Shown here one piece after another: positions 35,166-45,654 of a stretch of 64,000 nucleotides of DNA. The stretch comes from Heterohyrax brucei (Eukaryota; Chordata; Mammalia; Hyracoidea; Procaviidae): NCBI GenBank assembly GCA_028571685.1, contig CM053141.1, forward strand, positions 138,784,833-138,848,832, in the 5' to 3' direction. A program made the position numbers and the translations under genes. The notes under the pieces were generated by a model. The model worked only from the letters and a program-made list of their open reading frames with translations, ran no database searches and had not been told where the DNA came from. The first letter of the stretch is position 1, and each line of letters starts with the position of its first letter.

Positions 35166-35375
35166 CACAGACAACTAGACAGCTAAGTTCACAAACTTGT
35201 CACTGTGCACAATGGCCATTCCAGAAAGAGTTCCAGAATTGCTTTGAATGGTAGACTAGGCACTGGCATTGATGCATAGCTTCTCAAGGGGAATACTTCA
35301 AAGATGACCACAGTGATATTTAGAAATGTGGTATGTAACACTTAGAGCAATTCAGTTTGTAGACTTAATTATTAG
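35166..35375 (+). mobile_element. Mariner DNA transposon, sense, internally deleted
   Basis: It opens with acagctaagttcacaaactt, a second terminal-repeat-like start, then jumps to gcacaatggccattccag and runs in sense through the transposase end to agtttgtagacttaattatt. About 165 bp of it is the diverged reverse complement of 34835-34995. Confidence 0.8.
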
Positions 35376-35692
35376 AAGTCATAGCTAAAGCCAAAGGAAG
35401 TAATGATGAAGTAAAAGAGCTGAACAGAAGGGCACCTCAAGAAGGCAAAATATTATGATGAAATGTGCAGAGATCTCAGGAGGGAAAACCAAAAGGGGAG
35501 AACAACATGCTTGACATTTCTCAAGCTGAAAGAACCAAAGAAAAAATTCAAGCCTTGAGTTGCAAATATTGAAGGATTCTAAAGAGAAAATATTAAATAA
35601 CCCAGGAAGCATCAAAAGAAGATAGAATACACAGAGTCAGTATACCAAAAAGAATTGGTTGACATTCAGCTATTTCAGGGGATTCCTGAATG

Positions 35693-36112
35693 AGCATTAC
35701 AACACTATTCAAAATAACCAAAGTGAAACAATCTAAATGCCCATCAATAGAAGAATGGATAAAGAAAATGTGCTACATACGTTCAGTGGAACACTACTCA
35801 GCCAGTCACAGAATTCAAGTCTTAAGACATGCTACAATATAGATGCAGCTGGAAGATAATTATGCTGATTGAAATAAGTCAGTCACAAAGGCCAAATATT
35901 GTACAATGTTTGACAAGACAAGAAAAGGCAAATGTATAAAGAACAAAGTGTATCAGTGGTTATAAGGTTATAAGAGAAAATGGAGGTGGAGGGTTAGTCG
36001 TGATGGAAACAGCATATTCGTTAAAGGTAGGCTCAAACAGTAGACTACTGTGATTATTGTCAAGGAGTCGTATACCTGTAAAAAGTTGAACTGGCAAAAA
36101 TTGTGTGATAGA
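35693..36112 (+). mobile_element. L1 3' UTR, continuation of the twin-primed L1
   Basis: Sense L1 end: actattcaaaataaccaaag, tgcccatcaatagaagaat, gatgcagctggaagataat. About 300 bp of L1, including the cysteine-knuckle region, is missing compared with the point where the element was interrupted at 32880. Confidence 0.82.
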
Positions 36113-36117
36113 CATGT

Positions 36118-36205
36118 GTTTTAGTCACCTACGGCTGCTATAACAGAAATATCACAGAGTGGATGGCTTTAACAAAGGGAAGTTTATTCTTACACAGTCC
36201 AATAC
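36118..36205 (-). mobile_element. MaLR-like LTR end fragment
   Basis: tgttttagtcacctacggct, tatcacagagtggatggct and aagtttattcttacacag equal the left end of the LTRs at 34139 and 56443. The rest of the LTR is missing. Confidence 0.8.
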
Positions 36206-36459
36206 ACTGTTTTGGTGGATTGTTCATTTCAAACCAGACTGACAAACATCTTAATAAGTGGAATTGGGATGCTATGGAACCACTGTTACATATATGTTTA
36301 TTATGCATTTAACTGCTATAAAACACATGTAGCACATAATTTACAAATACTAATAAAATATTCAATATTCTTTAATATATATTCCATACAGTCAGTTGAT
36401 CCTCACAGAAGGGTTCTTTTATCTTTTGTTAAACTCTTTTTTAAAAATTTTCTTTTTTT

Positions 36460-38284
36460 AAAAAGAAAGTATTTTATCGTGCATTAAGTGAAAGTTTGCA
36501 ATCCAAGTCAATTTGCCATATAAAACCTCCCACATGCACTGCTATGCAACTCTAACTCCTCCCTTCTCCGTGACAGCACACTCCTCCTTTCCACCCTGTA
36601 CACTTGTATCCATTCAACCAACTTCTGTCCCCCTCCACCATCTCATCTTGCTTCTGGACTAGAGTGGCTCAGAAAGCCTCATGTATATATTTCAGCCCAG
36701 AAGCATATTCTTCAGTAGTGTCATTCTGTGTCTTATAGCCCAGTCCAATCTTTTTCTGAAGAGTTAGCTTTGGTACTGGTTTCAGCTCTGGACTAACAGA
36801 GAGTCCAGGGGCCATGTCTTCAGGGGACTCTGCATTCTGACAGACCATCAAGTGTGGTCTTCTAATAGAGTTCTAGTTCTGGAAATCTATTTTTCTCCCA
36901 CTACATCAGTGGCTGTATGTTGTGTTCCCTGCCAAAGCAGTCATTGATGATGGCTTGGGGTCATTTAGTTCTTCTGGTCTTGTGCTGATGTAGTCTCTCA
37001 ATCATATGGCACTTTCTCTCTCCTGAGCTCGTATTTTCCTCATGTGTTTGATGTCTTTCATTCTGCGTTTCAGGTGGATTGGGACAGACTGATGATATTT
37101 AGATGGCCTCTTGCTAGATTTTAAGACCCCAGACGTCACTCACCAAAGTGGTATGCAGAATATTTTCTTAAAAACATCTTAGTTATGCCAGTTATGCTAG
37201 ATATCTTCTGAAACCATAGTCCCCAGTCCCCTTTCCCTTCTACTCTGTCTTTCAGAATGTAGGGATGATTTTGCAAACCTTTTAGCTTTTGGTATAGTCT
37301 AGCACTGTTAATCTCCTTTCTACCACGTACTGTCACTTCCTTTGCTTAGCCCAATTCCCATTTATTATCTAATCTATGAATATTCTTTTCCTTCCCTCCA
37401 TACCTTTGTGACCATCAAAGTTATTTTTGTCAGTGCTTACACCTTTTCTTGAGTCCTTATATTTGTCATGAGTCATATAATATTTGTCTTTTTGCAACTG
37501 ACTACTTTCACTCAGCATAATGTCTTCCAAATGACTCTATTTTATGAGATGTTTCCTGATAGTATCATTGTTCCTTGTCGTTGCATAGTATTCCATTATG
37601 TGAATATACTGTGGTTTGTTTACCCATTTATCTATTGATAGGCACCTTGCTTGACTCCATCTTTTTGCTATTGTGGACAGTGCTGCAATAAAAATTAGCG
37701 TGCATGTATCTGTACATGTGACAGACCTTATCTCTCTAGGATGTATTCCAAGAAGTGAAATTGCTAGATCATATGGTATTTCTAATTCCAGCTTTTTAAG
37801 AAAGCACCAAATGGATTTCCAAAGTGGTTGTACCATTCTACATTCCTACCAACAGTGTAGAACAGTTCCAGTTTCTCTACAACCTCTCCAACATTTGTTA
37901 TTTTGTGATTTTTGGATTAATGCCAACCTTGCTGCTTGTAGTTTTTATTTGGATTGCTCTAATGGCTAACTATCATAAGCATTTATGCACATATCTGTTA
38001 GCTGCCTGATGTCTTCTTTGGTGAAATGTCTGTTCATATCCTTTACCCATTTTTTTAATTGGATTATTTGTCCTTGTCTTGTTGAAGTTTTGCAGTACCT
38101 TGGAGACTATGGAGATGAGATGCTGACTGGACTTGTGGTAGACAAAAATTCTTTTACAGTCTTAGTAGGCTTTTTACTCTTTCGGTGAAGTCTTTGGATG
38201 AGCATAAATGTTTCATTCTTAGGAGTTCCCATTTATCTCTTTTCTCTTGTGCTTGTACATTGTTAATAATATTTTCTAGTCTGT
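36460..38284 (-). mobile_element. Afrotherian L1 3' end, antisense
   Basis: The antisense 3' UTR begins tttatcgtgcattaagtgaa (complement of the 3' end) and runs through accccagacgtcactcacc to ORF2 at about 37537. The ORF2 C-terminus is visible on the minus strand (MVQPLWKSIWCFLKKLELEI, 37537-37836). It ends where an RTE begins at 38285. Confidence 0.88.
37537..38284 (-). pseudogene. L1 ORF2 C-terminal remnant
   Basis: The minus-strand C-terminal region contains LGIHPREIRS, TLIFIAALSTIAKRW and HIMEYYATTRNNDTI before a stop. Upstream frames are shifted, and everything N-terminal of about 38284 is absent. Confidence 0.8.
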
Positions 38285-38836
38285 TTATAAAAGATGGATT
38301 GCATTGAGAATCTGCTGCAAAGGACCTCCTTAAAGCATTCAAGAGTAAGGATGTCACCTTGAAGACTAAAATGCACCTGACCCAAGCCATGATATTTTCA
38401 ATCTCATCATATGCATGCAAAAGCTGAACAATGAACAAAGAAGATAGAAGAACTGAAGCCTTTGAACTATGGTGTTGGAAAAGAAGGTTGAATGTACCAT
38501 GGACCACCAAAAGAACAAACAGATCTGTTCTGGAAGAAGTACAACCAGAGTGCTCCTTGGAAGCAAAGATGGCAAGACTGCATCTTAGATACTTTGGATG
38601 TGTTGTCAGGAAGGACCAGTCCCTGGAGAAGGACATCATGCTTGGTAGAGTGGAGGGTCAGTGAAAAAGAGGAAGACTCTCAAAGAGATGGATTGACACA
38701 GTGGCTGCAACAATGGGCTTAAGCATAAAAACGATTGTGGACATGGCAGAAGACCAGGCAGTGTTTCATTCTGTTGTTCATAGGGTTACTATGAGTCAGA
38801 AGCAACTTGGTAACACCAAATTACAACAACAACAAA
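38285..38836 (+). mobile_element. RTE 3' end, 5'-truncated
   Basis: Plus-strand RTE end: aatctgctgcaaaggacct, gaagactaaaatgcacctg, ggtgttggaaaagaagg, agtccctggagaaggacatc, and a tail of ctatgagtcagaagcaact followed by acaacaacaacaa. The minus strand has a 161-codon open frame (38154-38639) that is only a shadow of this repeat. It supplies the 3' region deleted from the RTE at 26348. Confidence 0.92.
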
Positions 38837-38837
38837 T

Positions 38838-39285
38838 CTATAATTTTATGATTAATTTTCTGAATTTCTACTTCTTGCCCTCCAAGCTTTCTGGCAGCCT
38901 GTTCAATTTGTCATTATGCTCCATTGAATTTTGCCTTATCTCCTTCCTCATCTCTTGAAGAAATCTAAATATTAGTCTTTAATAGTGTATCTCTGATAGT
39001 TCCAGGAAGTTGTTTACCTCTGGAAAATTTGATTCTTTATTTTGGGAGCTATCTAAAGAAATCATGGTCTGCTTCTTTAAGTGCTGTGATATGGACTGTT
39101 TCTGAGCCATCAGTAAATTGTATTTATTTATTTTATATTTGCCTACTGTATTTTAGCTTCCTGTTTTGAAATGTCCAAATAGGCTGGTCATGTATACTGG
39201 ATTTATTTGTTCTTCTGGCTCTTTGTTGTTAGAGGGGTCATGTAAAGCATGTATCTACTCTACCTTCTTGGCCCTGCCTCCTTGT
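38838..39285 (-). mobile_element. L1 5' UTR / ORF1 region fragment, antisense
   Basis: The antisense wording tccaggaagttgtttacctc, aatcatggtctgcttcttt and finally ccttcttggccctgcctcc (an L1 5' end complement, GGCAGGGCCAAGAAGG-like) suggests the 5' part of an L1. It differs from the younger L1 copies and may be another subfamily. Confidence 0.55.
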
Positions 39286-39584
39286 TAAACTCTTACATCC
39301 ATACCAACCTACCATTGGAATTGATGAATATAGTTCTCACATGAAAGTCAGTTGATATTTTAATTTATGTTAATGAAAAAGATGGAAAATTAATGACAAA
39401 GACAGTGCAATACATAGAAACACTTGAATTGGTTCTCAATAACATGAGTAGCTGTTGAATCAGATCTCTTCACTTCACTGCCCTTGAATAGCTTTTATAT
39501 ATTGGAAGAATGTTTTTCAATTTTTTTTTTTACAATGTCGCAGTCATAGACATTATGCACTGTGTTAACATTTTCTCCATCACT

Positions 39585-39782
39585 TTAAGTCAAGTTGTTA
39601 AAGCACTCTGCTGCTAACTGAAAGGTTGATGTTTCCAGTCCACTCAGAGGCATGTTGAAAGACAGTCCAGGTAATCTATGCCTAAATAATCGGCCATCAA
39701 AAAAACACAATGGAGCGTAGTTTTACTTTGACATATGTAAGTTCTCCATGAACCTCAGTCAACTAAAGGGAAACTGATTTTT
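39585..39782 (+). repeat. AfroSINE variant (long-body type)
   Basis: Diverged plus-strand copy: gctgctaactgaaaggttg, ctcagaggcatgttgaaag, ggtaatctatgcctaaata, caatggagcgtagttttac. The body matches the type at 13521. Confidence 0.7.
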
Positions 39783-39794
39783 TTGAGTGTGGCC

Positions 39795-39993
39795 TGGGGT
39801 CCAAAAACTTCCTGTACAGGCCAAATTGCAAGTACTTTAGGTTTTGGTGGTTGTATTTTCTGTCTTGAACCTGTTCAAGTCTGCCATTGTAGCATAAAAG
39901 TAGCCACGGAAAATATTTAGGCGATTGGGTATGTTTTGCTGTGTTTCAGTAATGATTTATTTAAAAAACCAGGTATGGACCAGATCTGGCAAG
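39795..39993. mobile_element. hAT-type non-autonomous DNA transposon
   Basis: The order of gtactttaggttttggtgg, gttcaagtctgccattgta, agcataaaagtagccacgg and ttgctgtgtttcagtaatg follows an old hAT-group repeat that normally ends with a CCCGG-rich tip. Tips are degraded here. Confidence 0.6.
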
Positions 39994-39994
39994 T

Positions 39995-40027
39995 AAGCCA
40001 ACGCCAAGCCAAGTGCCGTCAAGTCGA
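39995..40027 (-). repeat. AfroSINE/RTE tail-only fragment
   Basis: agccaacgccaagccaagt then gccgtcaagtcgaaa. This is the complement of the (TTGGC)n tail seen at 418-465, here placed at the end of the hAT repeat. Confidence 0.65.
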
Positions 40028-40286
40028 AAACTACTTTGCTAATTCTTACTCTGTATAATCAACTGCATAATAAATGATTCCACTATAGCCAATTTGAAGC
40101 TAAGAGTATGTTGTCATTGAATACAGATTTGGGAAGAGATAGGCTGCAGCACACACCAATACATGGTATTTCCATTATACAGACACATTTGATACAAATA
40201 AACACACATAGGTAGTAAAATAGTCAGGAAGTCATATAAGTTTTGAATGTGTATTCAGTTTGTTTTTAATCTGATGTACCTAAATG

Positions 40287-40440
40287 TACCCACAGCCATC
40301 AAGTTGATTCTGACTCATAGTGACCCTGTAGGGGGGTCGATGGAACTGCTCCATCGAGGTTACCAGGACCACCTGGCAGATTCAAATGCCAACCTTTTCG
40401 TTAGCAACCATAGCTCTTAACCACTATTCCAGCAGGGTTT
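40287..40440 (-). repeat. AfroSINE
   Basis: Nearly full-length antisense copy: tgattctgactcatagtga, ggaccacctggcagattca, aaccttttcgttagcaacc, ending actattccagcagggttt. Confidence 0.93.
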
Positions 40441-40681
40441 CCTTACTTCAATGTGAGTTTATGTAATTTATTTTTGTTAATGGCAGTGCTTAACAATCTG
40501 CTCATAAAATACCTGAAAATTTAACAGTCAGCTCTTGGGAGCTGGTATAAGAGAGCTCAAACACTCTCTTTGTGTAGTCATATAGGGGAAAAGATAATTA
40601 GATTCATTATTTACAGTTTATATTGAAATAAATTCCAAATAAGTGTAAAAACAAAATGAAATTATACAAGTACTAGGAGAG

Positions 40682-40851
40682 GAAACCCTCGCAGCATAGT
40701 GGTTAAGTGCTACATCTGCTAACCGAAAGGTCAGCACTTCTGATCTTCCAGGCACTCCTCGGAAGCTCTATGGAGCCATTCTACTCTGTCCTACAGAGTC
40801 ACTATGAGTCAGTATTGACTCCGCAACATTGGGTGTGGTTTGGGGGTTTTT
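40682..40851 (+). repeat. AfroSINE
   Basis: Full-length plus-strand copy: gaaaccctcgcagcatagtg, gctaaccgaaaggtcagca, gcactcctcggaagctcta, cactatgagtcagtattgac, then a gtggtttgggggttttt end. Confidence 0.94.
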
Positions 40852-41104
40852 AAGCAGAGGACATGGATGAATCCATCTATATAGGTGGGCAAAGGGAAAA
40901 CTTTCTTACCTATGGCTTAAAATCCAGAAGCAATAAAGGGAATATGATTGCACTAACGTCGCGAAGTGACTGCAAAGTATGTCTCTTTTTACATTTTCTG
41001 GAACAACTTAATATAAGATAGGAATGATTGTGGTTTTGAAAGTTGGTTAGATCCCATGTTATAAACATCCAGACCTGAAGACTTTTGGAAGAGAGGCTTT
41101 AACT

Positions 41105-41428
41105 ACCAGTTAAATTTCTTTAGTCTTTGTTGTCTATTTTAAGTTCTCTTTTTCAGCTTATCCACGTTTGTCATTTTATGTTTTCCATGAATTTGTTTGA
41201 TCTACGCTCATTTCTTAAATCTGTTCTTATTTTCCTCATCTTCATTATTTGTTCAGTGACAATTTTCTTTTTTTCCTTGATGAGTCTTATCAGAAGTTTA
41301 TCTTGGTTATCTTAAAAATAGAGCTTTTAGTGTTTTTAATCTCTTCTACTTAAAAAAGCATTTGGTTATTTCCTTTCTTTAATTATACTTTTGTCTTCCT
41401 TGGGTTTGCTTTGCTACTCTTTTTTCTA
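41105..41428 (-). mobile_element. Old L1 fragment, antisense
   Basis: ttgatgagtcttatcagaag, tttatcttggttatctta and ccttgggtttgctttgctac are antisense L1 ORF2 phrases, much diverged. Confidence 0.55.
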
Positions 41429-41456
41429 ACTATATATGTATATATATATATACACA
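41429..41456. repeat. (TA)n-type microsatellite
   Basis: Alternating TA with interspersed TG, about 25 bp. Confidence 0.8.
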
Positions 41457-41501
41457 TACAGTAGAAAGCATATATAACAAAGGTGTAAAAATATAATTAA
41501 T

Positions 41502-43668
41502 GTTGTTGCTAGATGCCCTCAAGTTGGTTCTGAGTCATGATTTTAAACACACTGTATTCCTTTGTTCTGTTTAAACAACTGCCTTTTTGCTATGTACATG
41601 TTCCTCATGAGCACAACTAAGTGTTCTGGAATTCCCATTCTTCATGAAATTAGCCATAATTTGTTATGATCCTCACAGTCAGAATGCCTTTGCATAGTCA
41701 ATAAAACAAGTAAATATCTTTCTGGTATTCTCTACTTTCAGCCAAGATCCATCCGACGTCAGCAATGATATCCTTGGTTCCACATCCTCTTCTCAATCTG
41801 ACCAGATGGCAGGCAGTTCCCTGTCTACATGTATGTACTCCTGCAATCATTTTTTTAATTATCTTCAGTAAAATTTTACTTGAGTGTGATATTGATCAAC
41901 ATTTTCCACATTCTGTTGGATCATCTTTCTTTGGAATGGTCACAAAGGTTGATCTCTTCCAGTCAGTTCCAGGTATCCATCTTCCAAATTTCTTGGAATG
42001 GATGAGTGTTTCCAGTGTTGCACGTGTTTCTTGGAACATCTCACTTGGCATTGTCAGTTCCTGGAGACTTGTTTTTTGCCAGTGCCTTGATTGTCACTTG
42101 GATTTCTTCCTTCAGTGCCTATTGGTTCTTGGCCATATGCTGCTTTCTGAAACCGTTGAATAGCAACAATTTTGTTTTGGTGCAATGATTCTGTTAACAA
42201 ATGCTGTGTGTTCTTCCCTTTTAATTTTGTAATTTCAGGTCTTTGCACATTTTGTTATAATACTCTGTCTTTTCAAACTGCCCTTTGAAATCTCCTGTTC
42301 ATCTCTTTTATTTCATGATTTCTTTCTGTTGTTTTAGCTATTCAAAATTCAAGATTAAATCTCAGAGTCTCTTCTGACACTCATTTTGGTCTTTCCTTTG
42401 TTTCTTGTCTTTTTAATGATCTTTTGCTTTTCATGTGTGATATCCTTGATGTCGTGCCACAACTCCTCTGATCATGAAAGTTTGGTGCATCAAATCTGTT
42501 CTTGAGAGGGTCTCTAAAATTCAGATAAAATATACTCAAGGTCAAACTTCAGTGCTTGCAGGCTTGTTTTAATTTTCTTCAGCTTTAACTTGAACTTGTG
42601 TATAACTAATTGATGGTCTATTCTGCCATTAACCTCTGGCCTTGTTCTGACTGATGATACTGAGCATCTCCATTATTTCCTTCCACAGACTTAGTTGATT
42701 TGATTCCTGTTTAGTCTATCTGGTGAAGTCCATGTGCATTGTCACCACTTATGTTGTTGAAAAAAGTATTTGTAATGAGTAAGTTATCAGTCTTACAAAA
42801 TTGTATCATGGGATCTCTGGCATCATTTCTATCACTAAGGCCATATTTTCCAGCTACTGATCCTCCTTGTTTGTTTCCAACTTTCATATACCAATGACCA
42901 GCAATTATTAGTGCCTCTTAATTGTGTATTTGATCAATTTCAGAGTGAAGAAATTGATACATATCTTCAGTTTCTTCCTCTATGGGGTTAGTGGTTGGTG
43001 TGTAAATTTGAAATAATAGTCATATCACCTGGTCTTTCTCATAGGCAGATGGATATTATCCTGTTATTGACAGAATTGTACTTCAGTATAGATCTTGAAA
43101 TGCTCTTTTTGACAATGAATGCACCACCACTCCTATTCAATTTGTCATTCCCAGCATAGTCGACCATATGATTGATTCAGAATGGCCATTATCAATTCAT
43201 TTCAGCTTACTAACGCCTAAGATATCTTACTTGGTGACTTCCAATTTTTCTAGATTTGTAATTCTTACATTCTGATTAATAAGGGATGTTTGTAGTTGTC
43301 TCTTCTTGAGTCATACCTCCTCAGCAAGTGAAGGCCCAGAAACATTGATTCCATCCATGGCATTAAGGTCGACTCTACTTTCAGGAGGCAGTTCTTTCCC
43401 AGTTGTCTTTTGAGTACATTCCAACCTGAGGAACTCATCTTCTGGTGCTGTATCAGACAGTGTTCCACTACTATTTATAAGGTTTTCACTGGCCAGGCTT
43501 TTTGGAACTAGATCACCAGGTCCTTCTTCCTAGTTTCCCCAAGTCTGGAAGCTCCCCTGAAACCCGTTCACCATGGATATCCCTGCTGCTTTTTGGAATA
43601 CTGGTGGGATAACTTTTGGCATCACAGCAACATGCAAGCTACCACAGTTTGGCAAACTAACAGATGAG
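41502..43668 (-). mobile_element. RTE-clade LINE, antisense, both ends kept, internal deletion
   Basis: It reads antisense from the tail (gttgttgctagatgccctc, gttctgagtcatg) to the 5' start (tagcttgcatgttgctgtg on the minus strand, near 43640). Landmarks include the complements of RT motifs (41600-41900) and endonuclease (42850-43200). Immediately after the 45-bp tail the sequence enters the RT domain near motif B, so the RT end, thumb and 3' region are missing. Frames are broken throughout. Confidence 0.9.
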
Positions 43669-44491
43669 TGGTTTGTCACTCATACTGATTTATTACCATT
43701 CATTTCTTACACTTATCAAGTTCTGAATGTTTCTTCTAAGTGGACAGTAATTCTACAAGCTGTCATGTCCTTTTGTTCATCTCTCCCACTTCGGTCATAG
43801 TTACTTTCTCTCAAATTTTAGTTCTAGGTTGTTTTGGATACATTCACAAATTTGTTGTTTTCCTTACTTTGGTTCTTTAAAAAAGTGAAACAAAGCAAAA
43901 CTTTCCAAAAAGGTTTGTTGACCCCAGCCTTGCCCTTTTTTAATACCTGATTTCTTGAATACTGAGTATTGCTTCCAACATATGTTTTCAAATGTATCTT
44001 TGAGTGGCAAAGCTTCACTCTTAGCCTTGTGTGAAATCAGAATTTAGCTAGATATAAAATTCTACATTCAAATTTATTTTTCTTTAATACATAAAAAATA
44101 TTTTTCCCATTTTTCATCTTATGTCTACTCTTCAACCTGATTTTTTTTCTAGTTGTTGAGCTTTTACTTCTAGAAGTTTAAAAAGTTCTTTTCTTGTCTT
44201 TGATAGTCCTTAAATTTGTTTTTGATATTTCTAAGCTTGGAGTTTTCCTTGTCTCTTTTCTTAGCCCTGCTATGAATGCTTCTAATTTGATTTCTTTCAA
44301 CTCTCATAATTGTGGGAAATTGATCTTGTTTTTAAAATATTTTCTCTTCTCTGTTTTTATTTTTCTCTCTTTCTCTGAGTGTAACAGTATTTAATCAGAG
44401 AAGCAGATGCACTACGGCAGATATGTACATATCTGATCTCACCAAATATGCAGTTATGAAAGCTGATTAAACAGTTTCTTTAAGGCTATTT
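43669..44491. other. Unassigned AT-rich DNA
   Basis: It resembles antisense LINE sequence in composition (ctttgatagtccttaaatt, ttctctttctctgagtgta) but I cannot align it to the L1 copies in this window. Confidence 0.35.
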
Positions 44492-44655
44492 GAAACCCTG
44501 GTGGTGTAGTGTTTAAGTGCTATGGCTGCCGACCAAATAGTAAGCAGTTCATATCTGCCAGTCACTCCTTGGAAACTCTAAGGGGCAGTTCTATTCTGTC
44601 CTGTAGGGTTGCTATGAGTCAGAATGAAGTTGACAGCAGTGGATTTAGTTTTTTC
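44492..44655 (+). repeat. AfroSINE
   Basis: Plus-strand copy: gaaaccctggtggtgtagtg, actccttggaaactctaagg, tgctatgagtcagaatgaag. A short repeat, taaggct, flanks it at 44481-44487 and 44656-44662. Confidence 0.95.
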
Positions 44656-44909
44656 TAAGGCTGTTATCCTCACTTTGATGCTAGCACTTAAAATTCACAG
44701 GACAAGGAGTTGAGAATTGAAAGTGAATGTGAAGTGCAGAAGAGCAAGAACAAGCTGGAACCTACAAGCACGAGCTGGAGTCCATAAAGACAGACTGAGA
44801 CATGTGTCAATTCCTGTTGCTGCTAACCTTGATTATGGTGGTTTACAGTAAAAACTGGAGCCCTTGGTCACAGATCTAAATGCACTGGTGCAGGAATCAG
44901 AGAAATTTA

Positions 44910-45108
44910 AGGGGGTCCATGGGTGGCAGAAACATTTAACCTGCTTGGCTACTAACTGAAAGGTTTGCAGTTTGAGTTTGCACCTTAGAGGAAAGGCCTG
45001 GTGATCTACTGCTGAAAAAATCAGCCTTTGAAAACTTTATGGAGCACAATTCTACTCTGACACTCAGGTGTTCACCATAAGTCAGAATTCACTTGATGGT
45101 AACTGATA
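44910..45108 (+). repeat. AfroSINE variant (long-body type)
   Basis: gggggtccatgggtggcaga, ctactaactgaaaggtttg, caccttagaggaaaggcct, ggtgatctactgctgaaaa, tcaccataagtcagaattc. Same subtype as 13521. Confidence 0.88.
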
Positions 45109-45654
45109 TTTAGTAGGGTATATGGAAGCTGGCTCAATTGGGAGCCCCAATCCTGCTTCTTACTAGTGAAGTAAGCTAGCAGATAAATGATAGTCTCCTC
45201 CAAATCCCACATAAGAATCTCTCTTGTAGCCCACCCTAATTGTAAATACACAAGGAAGGGAATTTTGGGAAATATAACTCAGTCTAGCCAAGCTGACACA
45301 TTACAAAGCCACTGCTCACAAGCATTAGCACTTTTCTTTCTAGTCTCTGTGTCTCTTAGCTTTCTTTTGTATTTTCTCTTTACCCTTTCCGGCTTACCTC
45401 TAGACAGTTTATCAATCTGCTATTCTAACTCACTAATTTGTTTTTCACCTTAGTCCATTTTGATAAATACTATACCTATTGTTTTATTTACTTTATTATA
45501 ATATTTATAATATAATACAAATATAATAATTATATTATTATAATTTACTAAATACTATGGTATAATATACATATATTAGTATAATCATACTAATATTCAA
45601 CCTTGTCCTTTTTTATGTTTTCTTATTCATGTTATCTGCCTTATTGTATTTATT
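45109..45654. repeat. AT-rich tract and unassigned DNA
   Basis: From 45487 to 45598 the sequence is almost pure A and T with many short palindromes. The rest is unassigned. The L1 5' half begins at the right edge. Confidence 0.6.

Larger units (their letters stand above)
32881..35692 (+). mobile_element. RTE-clade LINE, 3' part missing, itself interrupted twice
   Basis: It starts with cccaatgtctctgtcagtt and aligns along the RTE at 26348-28933: ctggggaagagctgcctac, caaacatagatatcttagg, gataattactggtaattgg. It is interrupted by an LTR (34139-34757) and by mariner pieces (34829-35375). It stops at gggattcctgaatgagc, before the RT domain, and no RTE tail follows; L1 3' UTR resumes instead. Coding frames are heavily broken. 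Confidence 0.88.

Noticed and set aside
38154..38639. 161-codon minus-strand open frame
   Set aside because: It is antisense to the RTE 3' end and shows no relation to a host protein.
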